Source: Bacteroidota bacterium (GTDB lineage: Bacteria > Bacteroidota > Bacteroidia > JAADEI01). Taken from it: 15,739 nt of DNA. The notes under the pieces are model-generated. The model was not told the DNA's origin. It saw only the letters and a list, made by a program, of their open reading frames with translations, and ran no database searches. The DNA lies in NCBI GenBank assembly GCA_015490475.1, contig WFXT01000035.1, forward strand, positions 1 through 15,739, read 5' to 3'. A program made the position numbers and the translations under genes. Positions 1-7,308 of this stretch are shown one piece after another; within the stretch, counting starts at the first letter, position 1; each line of letters opens with the position of its first letter.

Positions 1-1
1 G

Positions 2-541
2 TTGAAAGCAGGGGACAAGGCACCACATTTTGAATTGTACGAACCTTTAACGGGCAAGACAAGAACTCTGGATGAACTTAAAGGCGAAAAGGGAACAGTC
101 ATTATATTCATGTGCAACCACTGTCCTTACGTAGTGCATATCCTCAATAAACTTCTTGAAGTAGCAAGGGAATATATTCCTAAGGGTATTGCATTTGTTG
201 GGATCAGTGCCAACGACCCAGAAAAATATCCAGAAGATTCTCCTGAAGCAATGGCACAACTGGCTTCTAAACTGGATTTTCCATTTCCTTATCTGTTTGA
301 CGAGACACAGGAAGTGGCTAAGGAATATGGTGCATTGTGTACTCCTGAGTTCTTTGTTTTTGACAGAGACCTTAAACTTGTGTATCATGGCAGATTTGAC
401 GAATCTTCCCCCGGTAGAGAGGTTCCCGTCACTGGTTCTGACTTGAGACGTGTTCTGGATGCTCTGCTTGGAAATGGAACATTGCCTCCACAGGAAGAAT
501 GGAAGCCAGCGATGGGATGTAATATCAAATGGCGAGACTAA
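2..541 (+). CDS. thioredoxin/AhpC-TSA family protein (5' end probably outside window)
   Basis: A soluble thioredoxin-fold protein of the AhpC/TSA-like group. The redox motif C-N-H-C-P-Y-V lies at residues 38-44 counted from the TTG at base 2. Family hallmarks follow: an ALCTPEFFVFD segment, a HGRFDES-PG segment, and the ending MGCNIKW. These make it a disulfide or peroxide-handling thiol protein rather than a ResA-type membrane-anchored thioredoxin: no signal peptide or membrane segment is visible. The substrate is unknown. Relatives usually have a few more residues before the K-A-G-D-K-A-P-x-F motif, so the TTG is more likely an internal Leu codon and the true start lies left of the window. 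The TAA stop overlaps the stop of the convergent gene on the other strand by a few bases. Confidence 0.88.
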   Translation: MKAGDKAPHFELYEPLTGKTRTLDELKGEKGTVIIFMCNHCPYVVHILNKLLEVAREYIPKGIAFVGISANDPEKYPEDSPEAMAQLASKLDFPFPYLFDETQEVAKEYGALCTPEFFVFDRDLKLVYHGRFDESSPGREVPVTGSDLRRVLDALLGNGTLPPQEEWKPAMGCNIKWRD

Positions 542-1656
542 TACTTCTCGGATACCATTTTCCCGACAAGGCTTTGAAATAAAACAGATATAGTAGGCAT
601 TAACAGCAATGTAATTGATATTGTTCTGTAGCGTATTATTGTTCCTGCATTGTTAACAGTTAAGCCTATAATGAACATCACCGTAATGGCTATTAGTATT
701 AAATCAAGCATTCTCCAATGTTTATATTCTCGTACTAAAAAGCCTGCGGAAAGCATCAAACTTCCTATATTTTCAAAAAGGAACAAAAATCCAGCAGGAC
801 CCCCTATCACTATTGGACTCAAGACAACTTCTGGCAGTGCCCGTAATACAGCCAATGCAGTCCAATACCAAGAATAACAAATTGGAAAAGTGCCAAAAGA
901 AGTTTCTCCAAGCAGTGTAAAGAATTTTTCCTGACGATCACATACAAACCATATTCCGTCAGGGAAAAAAATCAGAATTAACAACACCAACACTCCCAAA
1001 CTTCCCAGCACATTAATGTTTAAAGGTCTTTTCAAAAGCAACACCATAGTTCCAACCAACAATGAGATTTCCAGCCTCCAGAGAAGTGCAATCAGTAAGA
1101 AAGCAAGTGCTTTCTTCCAGCGTCCTATCCACCACCACAATACACCTCCTATGCTACTAAGGAAAAGGGCTTCCGGATGCAAAACGGAACTCCAAAAGAA
1201 AAACGACGGTAGAAATAAACTTGACACCAAGACGTAAACCTCACCAACTGAAAACAACCTGCTAATTACACGAACCCAACCCAAATAGAACACAACAAAA
1301 TTCAACGCAGAAAACAGAAAAGCAACAACGTGCCAATTCTTAAAAACGCCATACAATGTGGAAAGCAAAATTATCAGTTGCCTCATGCCATATTCAGTCC
1401 AGAACATTTGGGGCACTCCTGTCTTTTCAGCAATATATCTTATCTCCTCACGAGAAATCTCATTTACTGCTAACCCCCATAGAACATTAAAGTTTTCATA
1501 TAAATTATCTCCAAGAAATTCAGAAACCTTGACAGCCACATGAACATCGGAAATATTCCATGTCAGAGCATACTCATAAGAAAGCATCGCAATAAACCAA
1601 TGTGAGACAATCCATATTCCTGAAATGACAATCAGAGTGTAACGTGAGACCTTCAC
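538..1656 (-). CDS. polytopic membrane protein, possibly glycosyltransferase- or polymerase-like
   Basis: A 372-residue, very hydrophobic protein with roughly 9-10 predicted transmembrane segments. The first is at about residues 7-27. A large loop rich in acidic and aromatic residues (about 35-95) follows and would lie outside the membrane. The late segment N-N-A-G-T-I-I-R-Y-R before the last membrane helix resembles the C-terminal region of Bacteroidota membrane proteins in exopolysaccharide or glycan assembly (GT-C or Wzy-like), but no diagnostic catalytic motif is seen, so the function is inference. Its GTG start overlaps the lolD stop (GTGA), which suggests translational coupling at the end of the envelope operon. 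No lipid or glycan partner gene is visible in the window. Confidence 0.75.
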   Translation of the reverse strand: MKVSRYTLIVISGIWIVSHWFIAMLSYEYALTWNISDVHVAVKVSEFLGDNLYENFNVLWGLAVNEISREEIRYIAEKTGVPQMFWTEYGMRQLIILLSTLYGVFKNWHVVAFLFSALNFVVFYLGWVRVISRLFSVGEVYVLVSSLFLPSFFFWSSVLHPEALFLSSIGGVLWWWIGRWKKALAFLLIALLWRLEISLLVGTMVLLLKRPLNINVLGSLGVLVLLILIFFPDGIWFVCDRQEKFFTLLGETSFGTFPICYSWYWTALAVLRALPEVVLSPIVIGGPAGFLFLFENIGSLMLSAGFLVREYKHWRMLDLILIAITVMFIIGLTVNNAGTIIRYRTISITLLLMPTISVLFQSLVGKMVSEKY

Positions 1657-2333
1657 AGATGATAGCCTTCAAGGATTTGTCCGTCAATGATTGTATAGAG
1701 ACGGTCTGCTATTTTTCTAAACTCTGGATTATGAGTAACAATAATAAGTGAATACCCTTCCTCTTTACAAAGTTGTTGGAAGAGGTCCATCATAAGGTTA
1801 GTCTGCCTGACATCAAGATTACCAGTTGGTTCATCGGCAAGCAATAGTTCAGGGTCATTGATTAAAGCCCTTGCTACTGCCACCCTTTGCTGTTCCCCTC
1901 CCGACATTTGGTCAGGATAGTGCTCTATACGATGTCCAAGATTAAGCCTTTCAAGTAATCTGTGTGCTTTTTCTCTGGCTTCTTCTTCATTTTGCCCACC
2001 TATTAAAGCAGGAAGCATAACATTTTCAAGGGCATTAAACTCAGGCAACAAGTAGTGAAATTGAAACACAAAGCCCATCTTTTGATTTCGCAATCTGGCA
2101 ATATCGTTTTGCTTCATAGTCATCACGTCATTGCCGAACAAAAATAACTTTCCTTTGTCGGGACGTTCAAGTGTGCCAACAATCTGCAATAGAGTACTTT
2201 TGCCTGCTCCCGATGGACCCATCAAAATGATTATCTCCCTTGGATAAACTGTCAGGCTAACTCCTTTAAGCACGTGCAAATCACCGTAATACTTATGGAT
2301 GTCCTCGGCAACAACAATTGGTCTCTGACTCAA
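1653..2333 (-). CDS. lolD: LolD-type ABC transporter ATPase (lipoprotein release)
   Basis: A 226-residue ABC ATPase. Walker A GPSGAGKS is at residues 39-46, the Q-loop F-Q-F at 90-92, signature M-S-G-G-E-Q-Q near 143-149, Walker B LLLADEP at about 163-169, then G-N-L-D, and the switch His in V-T-H-N. These, the short length and the LLPEFNALENVMLP segment match the LolD/MacB/FtsE group. LolD powers LolCDE, which extracts lipoproteins from the inner membrane for transfer to the outer membrane. The LolC/E permease is not in this window. The start is a TTG overlapping the upstream stop as TTGA; no better start keeps the N-terminal strand. MacB-type or other export ATPase is the alternative, but the operon context favours an envelope role. 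Confidence 0.85.
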   Translation of the reverse strand: MSQRPIVVAEDIHKYYGDLHVLKGVSLTVYPREIIILMGPSGAGKSTLLQIVGTLERPDKGKLFLFGNDVMTMKQNDIARLRNQKMGFVFQFHYLLPEFNALENVMLPALIGGQNEEEAREKAHRLLERLNLGHRIEHYPDQMSGGEQQRVAVARALINDPELLLADEPTGNLDVRQTNLMMDLFQQLCKEEGYSLIIVTHNPEFRKIADRLYTIIDGQILEGYHL

Positions 2334-3559
2334 CTTTCCTTAATTTTTATTTTCACTTTTATTATTCTGTTTCGTGTTGCTTCAACAACTTCAATTTCAT
2401 AATCCTCATACGTAAATTTATATCCTTTTGGCGGAATGAACCCCAATTGATTAATTATAAAACCAGCAATAGTCTCATACTCTTTACTTTCAGGAAAGTT
2501 AAACCCATATTCATCGTTAAGTTCATCAATACTGGCAGTTCCTTTAACATAATAAGCATTCTCCTGCTCTGAAAAAATCACCTCTTTTTCCTCCTGTTCT
2601 TGTTCGTCCCACAGGTCCCCAACCAATTCCTCAAGAATGTCCTCCAGTGTTACTATGCCAGCCAAAGCACCATATTCATCAACGACATAGGCAATGCTCT
2701 TTCGTTGAGAAGTCAAAACTTCCAGTGCCTTAAGGACAGGTGTTGTTTCTGTTAGCATTGGCATTTCTCTTACTATCTCTTTTATTGACTTGGGATTTTC
2801 CAGTAATGAAAAGATATGAATGTAGCCAACCACATTATCAATATGTTCTCTGTAAACAACAATTCTGGAATGCCTTGTCTTTTTGAATATGTTTTTTACT
2901 TCGTCAACAGAAGCGTCGTATTCCACTGCTTTGACATCCACTCTTGGAACCATGCAATCCCTCACAGTCTTTTCATACAGTTCCAGAGCCCGACGTACCA
3001 AATCCCCAATTACGTCTTTTTCTTTGGCTATGCGAACATGCTTCTGAAGTAAAACTTCAATATCGGCACGTGATATGGCAGTAGTGCTTTTCACTTTCTC
3101 CTTAATGGGAAGGACAAGCATCATTATCCACGTTATAGGAAACAGAACATAGTAGAAAACCCTGAATAAGGGACCCAACCACTTCAGCCACTGTGCAGGA
3201 TAACGTCGTGCTATATTTTTGGGCAAATACTCCCCGAAGATTACTATTACCACTGTGCCGGCTATTGTTTCTATAGCCAATTGAGATGCTTCACTAAAGT
3301 CCATAATAGGAATGTATTTCCAGATAAGCATTCCAACAGCCATACCAAACAACACCAGTGCAAGATTATTCCCAATGAGTGTTGTAACAATAAATCTGGT
3401 TGGTTCCTGCAGTTTCTTTTCCCACCATGCAACACTTCCTGTTTTGCGGGCATGCAATAGTAATTCAAGCCTACCCACTGAAACAAACGCCATCTCAGTT
3501 CCAGAGAAAAATGCCGACAATATCAGCGACACAAGAAATAATATAATAGCATAATCCAT
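2330..3559 (-). CDS. GldE-like CNNM/CorC family protein (DUF21 + CBS pair + transporter-associated domain)
   Basis: About 409 residues. The N-terminal DUF21/CNNM membrane domain (about 1-175) carries F-S-G-T-E-M-A, G-N-N-L-A and F-G-E-Y-L-P-K signatures and about four membrane segments. A cytosolic CBS pair follows (about 195-315; M-V-P-R-V-D at its start, V-V-D-E-Y-G-A-L-A-G-I-V-T in the second). A CorC/HlyC domain closes it (about 325-405; Y-E-T-I-A-G-F-I-I). Relatives are annotated as hemolysin-like, magnesium/cobalt efflux or gliding protein GldE; GldE sits at this position beside lptC in many Bacteroidota. Ion transport versus a gliding role cannot be decided here. The ATG at 3559 is preferred: its A is the last base of the lptC stop (TGATG). 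A TTG one codon earlier is possible. Confidence 0.87.
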   Translation of the reverse strand: MDYAIILFLVSLILSAFFSGTEMAFVSVGRLELLLHARKTGSVAWWEKKLQEPTRFIVTTLIGNNLALVLFGMAVGMLIWKYIPIMDFSEASQLAIETIAGTVVIVIFGEYLPKNIARRYPAQWLKWLGPLFRVFYYVLFPITWIMMLVLPIKEKVKSTTAISRADIEVLLQKHVRIAKEKDVIGDLVRRALELYEKTVRDCMVPRVDVKAVEYDASVDEVKNIFKKTRHSRIVVYREHIDNVVGYIHIFSLLENPKSIKEIVREMPMLTETTPVLKALEVLTSQRKSIAYVVDEYGALAGIVTLEDILEELVGDLWDEQEQEEKEVIFSEQENAYYVKGTASIDELNDEYGFNFPESKEYETIAGFIINQLGFIPPKGYKFTYEDYEIEVVEATRNRIIKVKIKIKES

Positions 3560-4140
3560 CAATCAAGATTTACTTTTAATGAACCTTTCATTTTTGTTAT
3601 GCGATATTTAGTAAATGACGGATCTGTTTCAAATCCTTTGCCATAAATCACTCCCTCTGGCGTCTCTAATCTCACGTCAGAATAGGTATAGATTCTGTCC
3701 TCCTTCAGGTCCCATACAATTTCATCAGTATTGAGTTTGTTACCTTCTCGGGACCACACAAAAACGTGTCCTTTAGCCCACATCAAACCATTAGGCAGGT
3801 CCACAGTACCACTATTTGCCTTCACCTTAGTATAAACACGTCCTTCCCGGTCGTAAAGATACAAATTAAAACTATCAACTTCCACAAGTGGGTCTTGCTT
3901 TTCCCTTGGCACAATGGTCATTTCAGCACCCACCAGTTTGAACTCCAGAAATCCAGAATCGTAATACATAATTTCCACATCATATCCTTTCTCAGGCGGA
4001 ACTGACATATAATCTTGCAATTTGCTAACCTCTTCAAAATCATGCTTACAACTGGACAAGGACATTATTATTCCACTAACAACTAGTAAAAAAGTAATTA
4101 TTGATATACCCGCACTTTTGTTGACACTCCCATCCAACAT
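3559..4140 (-). CDS. lptC: LptC-like LPS export lipoprotein
   Basis: A 193-residue protein with an N-terminal hydrophobic helix and lipobox L-S-S-C at residues 28-31, so it is probably a lipoprotein. The rest is beta-rich in the LptC/OstA style: V-D-S-F-N-L-Y-L-Y-D-R-E-G-R, then W-A-K-G-H-V, then L-E-T-P-E-G-V-I-Y-G-K-G-F-E-T-D-P, the pattern of the LPS transport bridge protein LptC (formerly DUF1239). LptC links the LptBFG ATPase complex to periplasmic LptA. The only good start (ATG 4140) lies inside the preceding gene, giving a 43-base overlap in which most of the signal peptide is encoded. Its neighbours (TPR protein upstream, GldE-like gene downstream) match the usual Bacteroidota order. 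Confidence 0.85.
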   Translation of the reverse strand: MLDGSVNKSAGISIITFLLVVSGIIMSLSSCKHDFEEVSKLQDYMSVPPEKGYDVEIMYYDSGFLEFKLVGAEMTIVPREKQDPLVEVDSFNLYLYDREGRVYTKVKANSGTVDLPNGLMWAKGHVFVWSREGNKLNTDEIVWDLKEDRIYTYSDVRLETPEGVIYGKGFETDPSFTKYRITKMKGSLKVNLD

Positions 4141-5426
4141 CCTATCTCATAGGTTTCCCCTTCTTTAAGCAAGTGAAAGTGAATGTCTTCCTTGGTTGGC
4201 GTAAACTGTTTATATCGGGCTATTTTTTTATTTGCTTCGTCTGCTACAGAGGGGTCAATGCTCTTGGCTTTTAGATACATATCAATAGCAGCCCAGAAAA
4301 CCGCCTTGGAACCTAATGGTTGTTTTTTGATGCAGTCAAGAGTGCTTGATGCGGCGTAAAGGTCTCCAATTAACAAATATGGTTCTCCCCAGTTGGGCTT
4401 AAGGGAAGCGGCTTTACGAGCCAGTTCCCGAGCCCGTGCAAAATTCTTTTTACACTTATATTCCAGTTGTGCAGCCGTTAAATATAACTCCGCCCTCAAG
4501 TCATTATCAGGCGATTTATCGGCTCCTTTAAGTAGCATCTCTATAGCTTTGGAACATTTATTTTGTTTCTTATATGCTTTAGCAAGGCTAATAGCAGCAC
4601 GATAATCGCCAAGCGAATCAACCAGCTTTTCCCCGATTTCTGTGAAATAGGGCGACGAATAACATTCCAGAGAACGCATTATGGAAAATAATAATTTCCA
4701 GAGTAAGGTGTCAGATGGATTGGATTTATATCTTGGTAAGAGCAACTTATCCACATCTTCACATGTCTTAATGAGTCCTGAGTTGCGAAGTTCCTCTGCC
4801 ACTTTAACCCCAGCACTGCTATATTTCTCATTGCCAGCATTAGCCGAAATAACCTCTTGAACACTTGCATAAATATTTAGCAAGCTATCTGCAGAAATCA
4901 GTTCTTTTTTATAAGCCCTCACAGCATACTTAAAATAAATTGGCAGAAGATAAGCAGAAGTTTTTTCTCTACCCTTGGTTATTGCAGTTTGCCCTAACTC
5001 AAGCATGTTTTGTTCGTTAGCACGCTTGTATTTGAGCATGTAATATGCTTTTCTGGCTAGAACAACTCCTTCATTATCAAAACACTCAATACGTTTATCA
5101 AACAACAACAGCAGAGTATCTACATAAGCCTCTTTTGTTTTTTCATCTTGAGCATTTTTAATCATAAATTCCATTATTTTTTCTCCATCGGAATAGAGCC
5201 GTCTGCGAGCACATGGGGCATTGTTAAAGACATATCTCCAGTAAGGCAGTGCTTTGTCGTATTCCTGAGTTTTTACAAATGAGCGATAGAGTGCATAGTT
5301 CTTAACAGCAGTAGCACTGTCCTCTCCCCAAACACTCTTTTTATCAGTTTGTTGGGCAATAGCCACAATAGGCACCAGCATTATGCCCATTAGCGTTCCC
5401 AAAGTTGTTCCTAAAACTCGTGGCAT
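4098..5426 (-). CDS. secreted tetratricopeptide-repeat protein, lptC-linked family
   Basis: A 442-residue protein with a signal peptide (residues 1-24, cleavage after A-I-A, before Q-Q). The N-terminal part reads A-L-Y-R-S-F-V-K-x-x-E-Y-D-K-A-L-P-Y-W-R-Y-V-F-N-N-A-P, a signature of a conserved Bacteroidota periplasmic TPR protein encoded next to lptC. Helical repeats run through the middle. The clearest canonical TPR is near residues 330-365 (ARARELARKAASLKPNWGEP). The C-terminus G-E-T-Y-E-I-G-C-W also fits the family. The molecular role is unknown; an adaptor in outer-membrane or LPS assembly is inference from context. There is a 14-base gap after the upstream outer-membrane protein gene and no clear Shine-Dalgarno, only an A-rich leader. 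The 3' end overlaps lptC. Confidence 0.82.
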   Translation of the reverse strand: MPRVLGTTLGTLMGIMLVPIVAIAQQTDKKSVWGEDSATAVKNYALYRSFVKTQEYDKALPYWRYVFNNAPCARRRLYSDGEKIMEFMIKNAQDEKTKEAYVDTLLLLFDKRIECFDNEGVVLARKAYYMLKYKRANEQNMLELGQTAITKGREKTSAYLLPIYFKYAVRAYKKELISADSLLNIYASVQEVISANAGNEKYSSAGVKVAEELRNSGLIKTCEDVDKLLLPRYKSNPSDTLLWKLLFSIMRSLECYSSPYFTEIGEKLVDSLGDYRAAISLAKAYKKQNKCSKAIEMLLKGADKSPDNDLRAELYLTAAQLEYKCKKNFARARELARKAASLKPNWGEPYLLIGDLYAASSTLDCIKKQPLGSKAVFWAAIDMYLKAKSIDPSVADEANKKIARYKQFTPTKEDIHFHLLKEGETYEIGCWMGVSTKVRVYQ

Positions 5427-5440
5427 CGTATTTTATTTTT

Positions 5441-6619
5441 TTATTCAAATTTACGACGAATGAACCAGCGTTCTCTAAGTGCCACCGTTGTCGCAACATG
5501 CCAGTAAGTGGCTTTCATGGTTGTGGTCTGCCATCTGTTGAGTCCCACTCTGAGAGTGAGACTTCCAGCAGTGCCCACACCGGGAATAATATAAGCAATT
5601 TCCATGCCAATATCCCGAAATCTCTCCATCATAAGCTGTCCATCTTGATATAGGAATGCTACGGAAAGGGCTTTTTTAACAGGAAGGTCTTTCTCTGGCT
5701 CAAGGAACCATGTCAAGGCAGTTCGTAGTGCATATGATTCTATAGGACTTGTCATTGCCCCAAGCACTTCAAATTGAAATTTCTCCCCAGCGAAACCAAT
5801 TCCAGCAAACAGTTCTGATGTGCCTTCCAACGTCGTGTCAGTGTTCACTCTGTTTAAAAGAACAGTATCAGTTATTGATGAAGGTTGCCACTTCACGGCT
5901 ACCCATTGACTTTTTTCAAGGGTTACTTTCATTTTCGGATTATGGTTAATACCGGCGACAAGAGACACGCTAAGTCCTTTAATATTACGTGACACCAAAA
6001 TAGAAGCATGAGAGCCGATATCTCTAACAGTTTGACGAGAGATGATAACATGGCGAAGGGTCTGGTCAAGCGATTTCCTTCTTAACAGTGTATCAACGAG
6101 AACTCCAGTAAGAAAAAAGGCACCACCACCAACACTTACTTTCCAGCCTGATTTATCGTATAGAGATAATCCAGCAAAGAGACGAGCCTGCAACAAACCT
6201 CCATAAGACGAAAGGGTCCACAAACCTTCAGCATCAGAAGAATTGTATCGTCCATTATTATCCACATAAGAATTTATACCTCCTGCAACAGTAATTCGCT
6301 TATGCACAGGAAGAAACAAATTCAATTCCTCAGGATTAGCATCAACTACTATGTTTTTAGCATCAGGTGTTTGAACTCCATATCTTGTTAATTGCATTCT
6401 GAGGTCTGCTCCCGCCCATTTCTGATAAGGTAATGTAGATGCGATGTGTGGGTTGGAAAGACCTGCCTGATTTGAAACCAATGCAACCGACGATGCTCCA
6501 ATGGGTGAAAACCGAACAATGGACACATATCGTTTGTAAGTAACCGGGTTGGTCACAGTCTGAGCCACCACACTGCTACTACCCAATAATCCCGTAATTA
6601 ATAAGTGTTGCCAGCGCAT
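5441..6619 (-). CDS. predicted outer-membrane beta-barrel protein between coaX and the TPR gene
   Basis: A 392-residue protein with a signal peptide (residues 1-19, cleavage V-V-A before Q-T). The body is alternating amphipathic strands with many Gly and aromatic residues and ends in a barrel-like run (G-S-L-T-L-R-V-G-L-N-R-W, then W-F-I-R-R-K-F-E). Near the N-terminus, S-N-Q-A-G-L-S-N-P recalls the N-P-A-G motif of FadL/PorV-type barrels. The corresponding Bacteroidota locus often has an outer-membrane protein between coaX and the TPR gene, which supports the assignment. The substrate is unknown. The ATG at 6619 lies inside coaX (41-base overlap), so the signal peptide is encoded in the coaX 3' end in another frame. 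No later start would leave a usable signal peptide. Confidence 0.75.
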   Translation of the reverse strand: MRWQHLLITGLLGSSSVVAQTVTNPVTYKRYVSIVRFSPIGASSVALVSNQAGLSNPHIASTLPYQKWAGADLRMQLTRYGVQTPDAKNIVVDANPEELNLFLPVHKRITVAGGINSYVDNNGRYNSSDAEGLWTLSSYGGLLQARLFAGLSLYDKSGWKVSVGGGAFFLTGVLVDTLLRRKSLDQTLRHVIISRQTVRDIGSHASILVSRNIKGLSVSLVAGINHNPKMKVTLEKSQWVAVKWQPSSITDTVLLNRVNTDTTLEGTSELFAGIGFAGEKFQFEVLGAMTSPIESYALRTALTWFLEPEKDLPVKKALSVAFLYQDGQLMMERFRDIGMEIAYIIPGVGTAGSLTLRVGLNRWQTTTMKATYWHVATTVALRERWFIRRKFE

Positions 6620-7295
6620 ATAGTTCTATAAATGGTTCAACGTGTAAAGGTAGTTCAGAACGTATGAACTGCAAGAGTTGATGGTTTCCACCGCCTGCGA
6701 ACACAACAGTCTCAGGGTCGTAGTCCTTCCACCACCTGAACATCGCTTCCACTTCCGCTATAACTCCATTAATGACGCCTTTGCGTATTGATTCGTTTGT
6801 TGAGCGTCCTAACCATGACCCATTCCAAGCAGAAAAGTTCGCCTCTACTGTAGGCAATTGAGCAGTTCCCTTAGCCAAAACGTTGAATCTGGCGGTCAGT
6901 CCCGGACTAATGCTCCCTCCTTTAATAACCCCATTCCTCGTTATATATGTCGCAGTGATTGTCGTGCCAAGTGTTAAGGCAAGCACCTGCTTTTTGAATA
7001 TGAGGAATCCAGCATAGGCACACACCACTCTATCAACACCTATGAACTCTCTCTTCTCATAGTCTATCTTAATTCCTGCATTTATCAAACTTAGTGTTGT
7101 TACTTGTTTTTGAGCAGGTAACTTAATTCCCTCAGGGATTGTACCAACCCCCATCCATGCCGTAATGTCATAAGATTCAATTAAATGCCTATATCTATCT
7201 ACCTCACCTTTATAGAACCGCTCTGCATATACTATTTTACCATCTTTATTAAGCAAGCCTATCTTAACCGTTGTGTTGCCAATGTCAACGATAAG
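6579..7295 (-). CDS. coaX: type III pantothenate kinase (CoaX-like), non-standard start and variant active site
   Basis: Would phosphorylate pantothenate in the first step of CoA synthesis. Family features: phosphate motif D-I-G-N-T-T (7269-7286), G-V-D-R (Asp at 7032-7034), then L-G-T-T-I-T and G-G-S-I-S-P-G-L-x-x-R-F-x-x-L, and V-F-A-G-G near the C-terminus; about 238 residues, normal for CoaX. Two oddities. First, no in-frame ATG, GTG or TTG lies between an upstream in-frame stop and the DIGNTT motif; the first standard start (TTG 7256-7254) lies after it and would remove it. The end given (CTT 7295) is a placeholder: ATC 7292, CTT 7295 and ATA 7310 are candidates, or one base is missing after an out-of-frame GTG at 7300. 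Second, the Asp of D-x-G-T is Thr (codon 6974-6972). It follows mdh immediately. An inactive or divergent copy is possible. Confidence 0.75.
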   Translation of the reverse strand, partial: LIVDIGNTTVKIGLLNKDGKIVYAERFYKGEVDRYRHLIESYDITAWMGVGTIPEGIKLPAQKQVTTLSLINAGIKIDYEKREFIGVDRVVCAYAGFLIFKKQVLALTLGTTITATYITRNGVIKGGSISPGLTARFNVLAKGTAQLPTVEANFSAWNGSWLGRSTNESIRKGVINGVIAEVEAMFRWWKDYDPETVVFAGGGNHQLLQFIRSELPLHVEPFIELYALATLINYGIIG

Positions 7296-7302
7296 ACCAC
7301 CG

Positions 7303-7308
7303 CTCCTT
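7303..7308 (-). promoter_or_regulatory. Shine-Dalgarno-like AAGGAG before coaX
   Basis: The minus strand reads AAGGAG, overlapping the mdh stop codon. It lies 7 bases before CTT (7295) and 10 before ATC (7292), both in frame with the coaX DIGNTT motif, and only 2 bases before an out-of-frame GTG (7300). It is one of the few purine-rich ribosome sites in the operon and supports initiation close to 7290-7300 rather than at the TTG at 7256. Confidence 0.45.

Noticed and set aside
6579..7256. TTG at 7256 as the coaX start
   Set aside because: It would remove the D-I-G-N-T-T phosphate motif, which is encoded in the same open frame immediately upstream.
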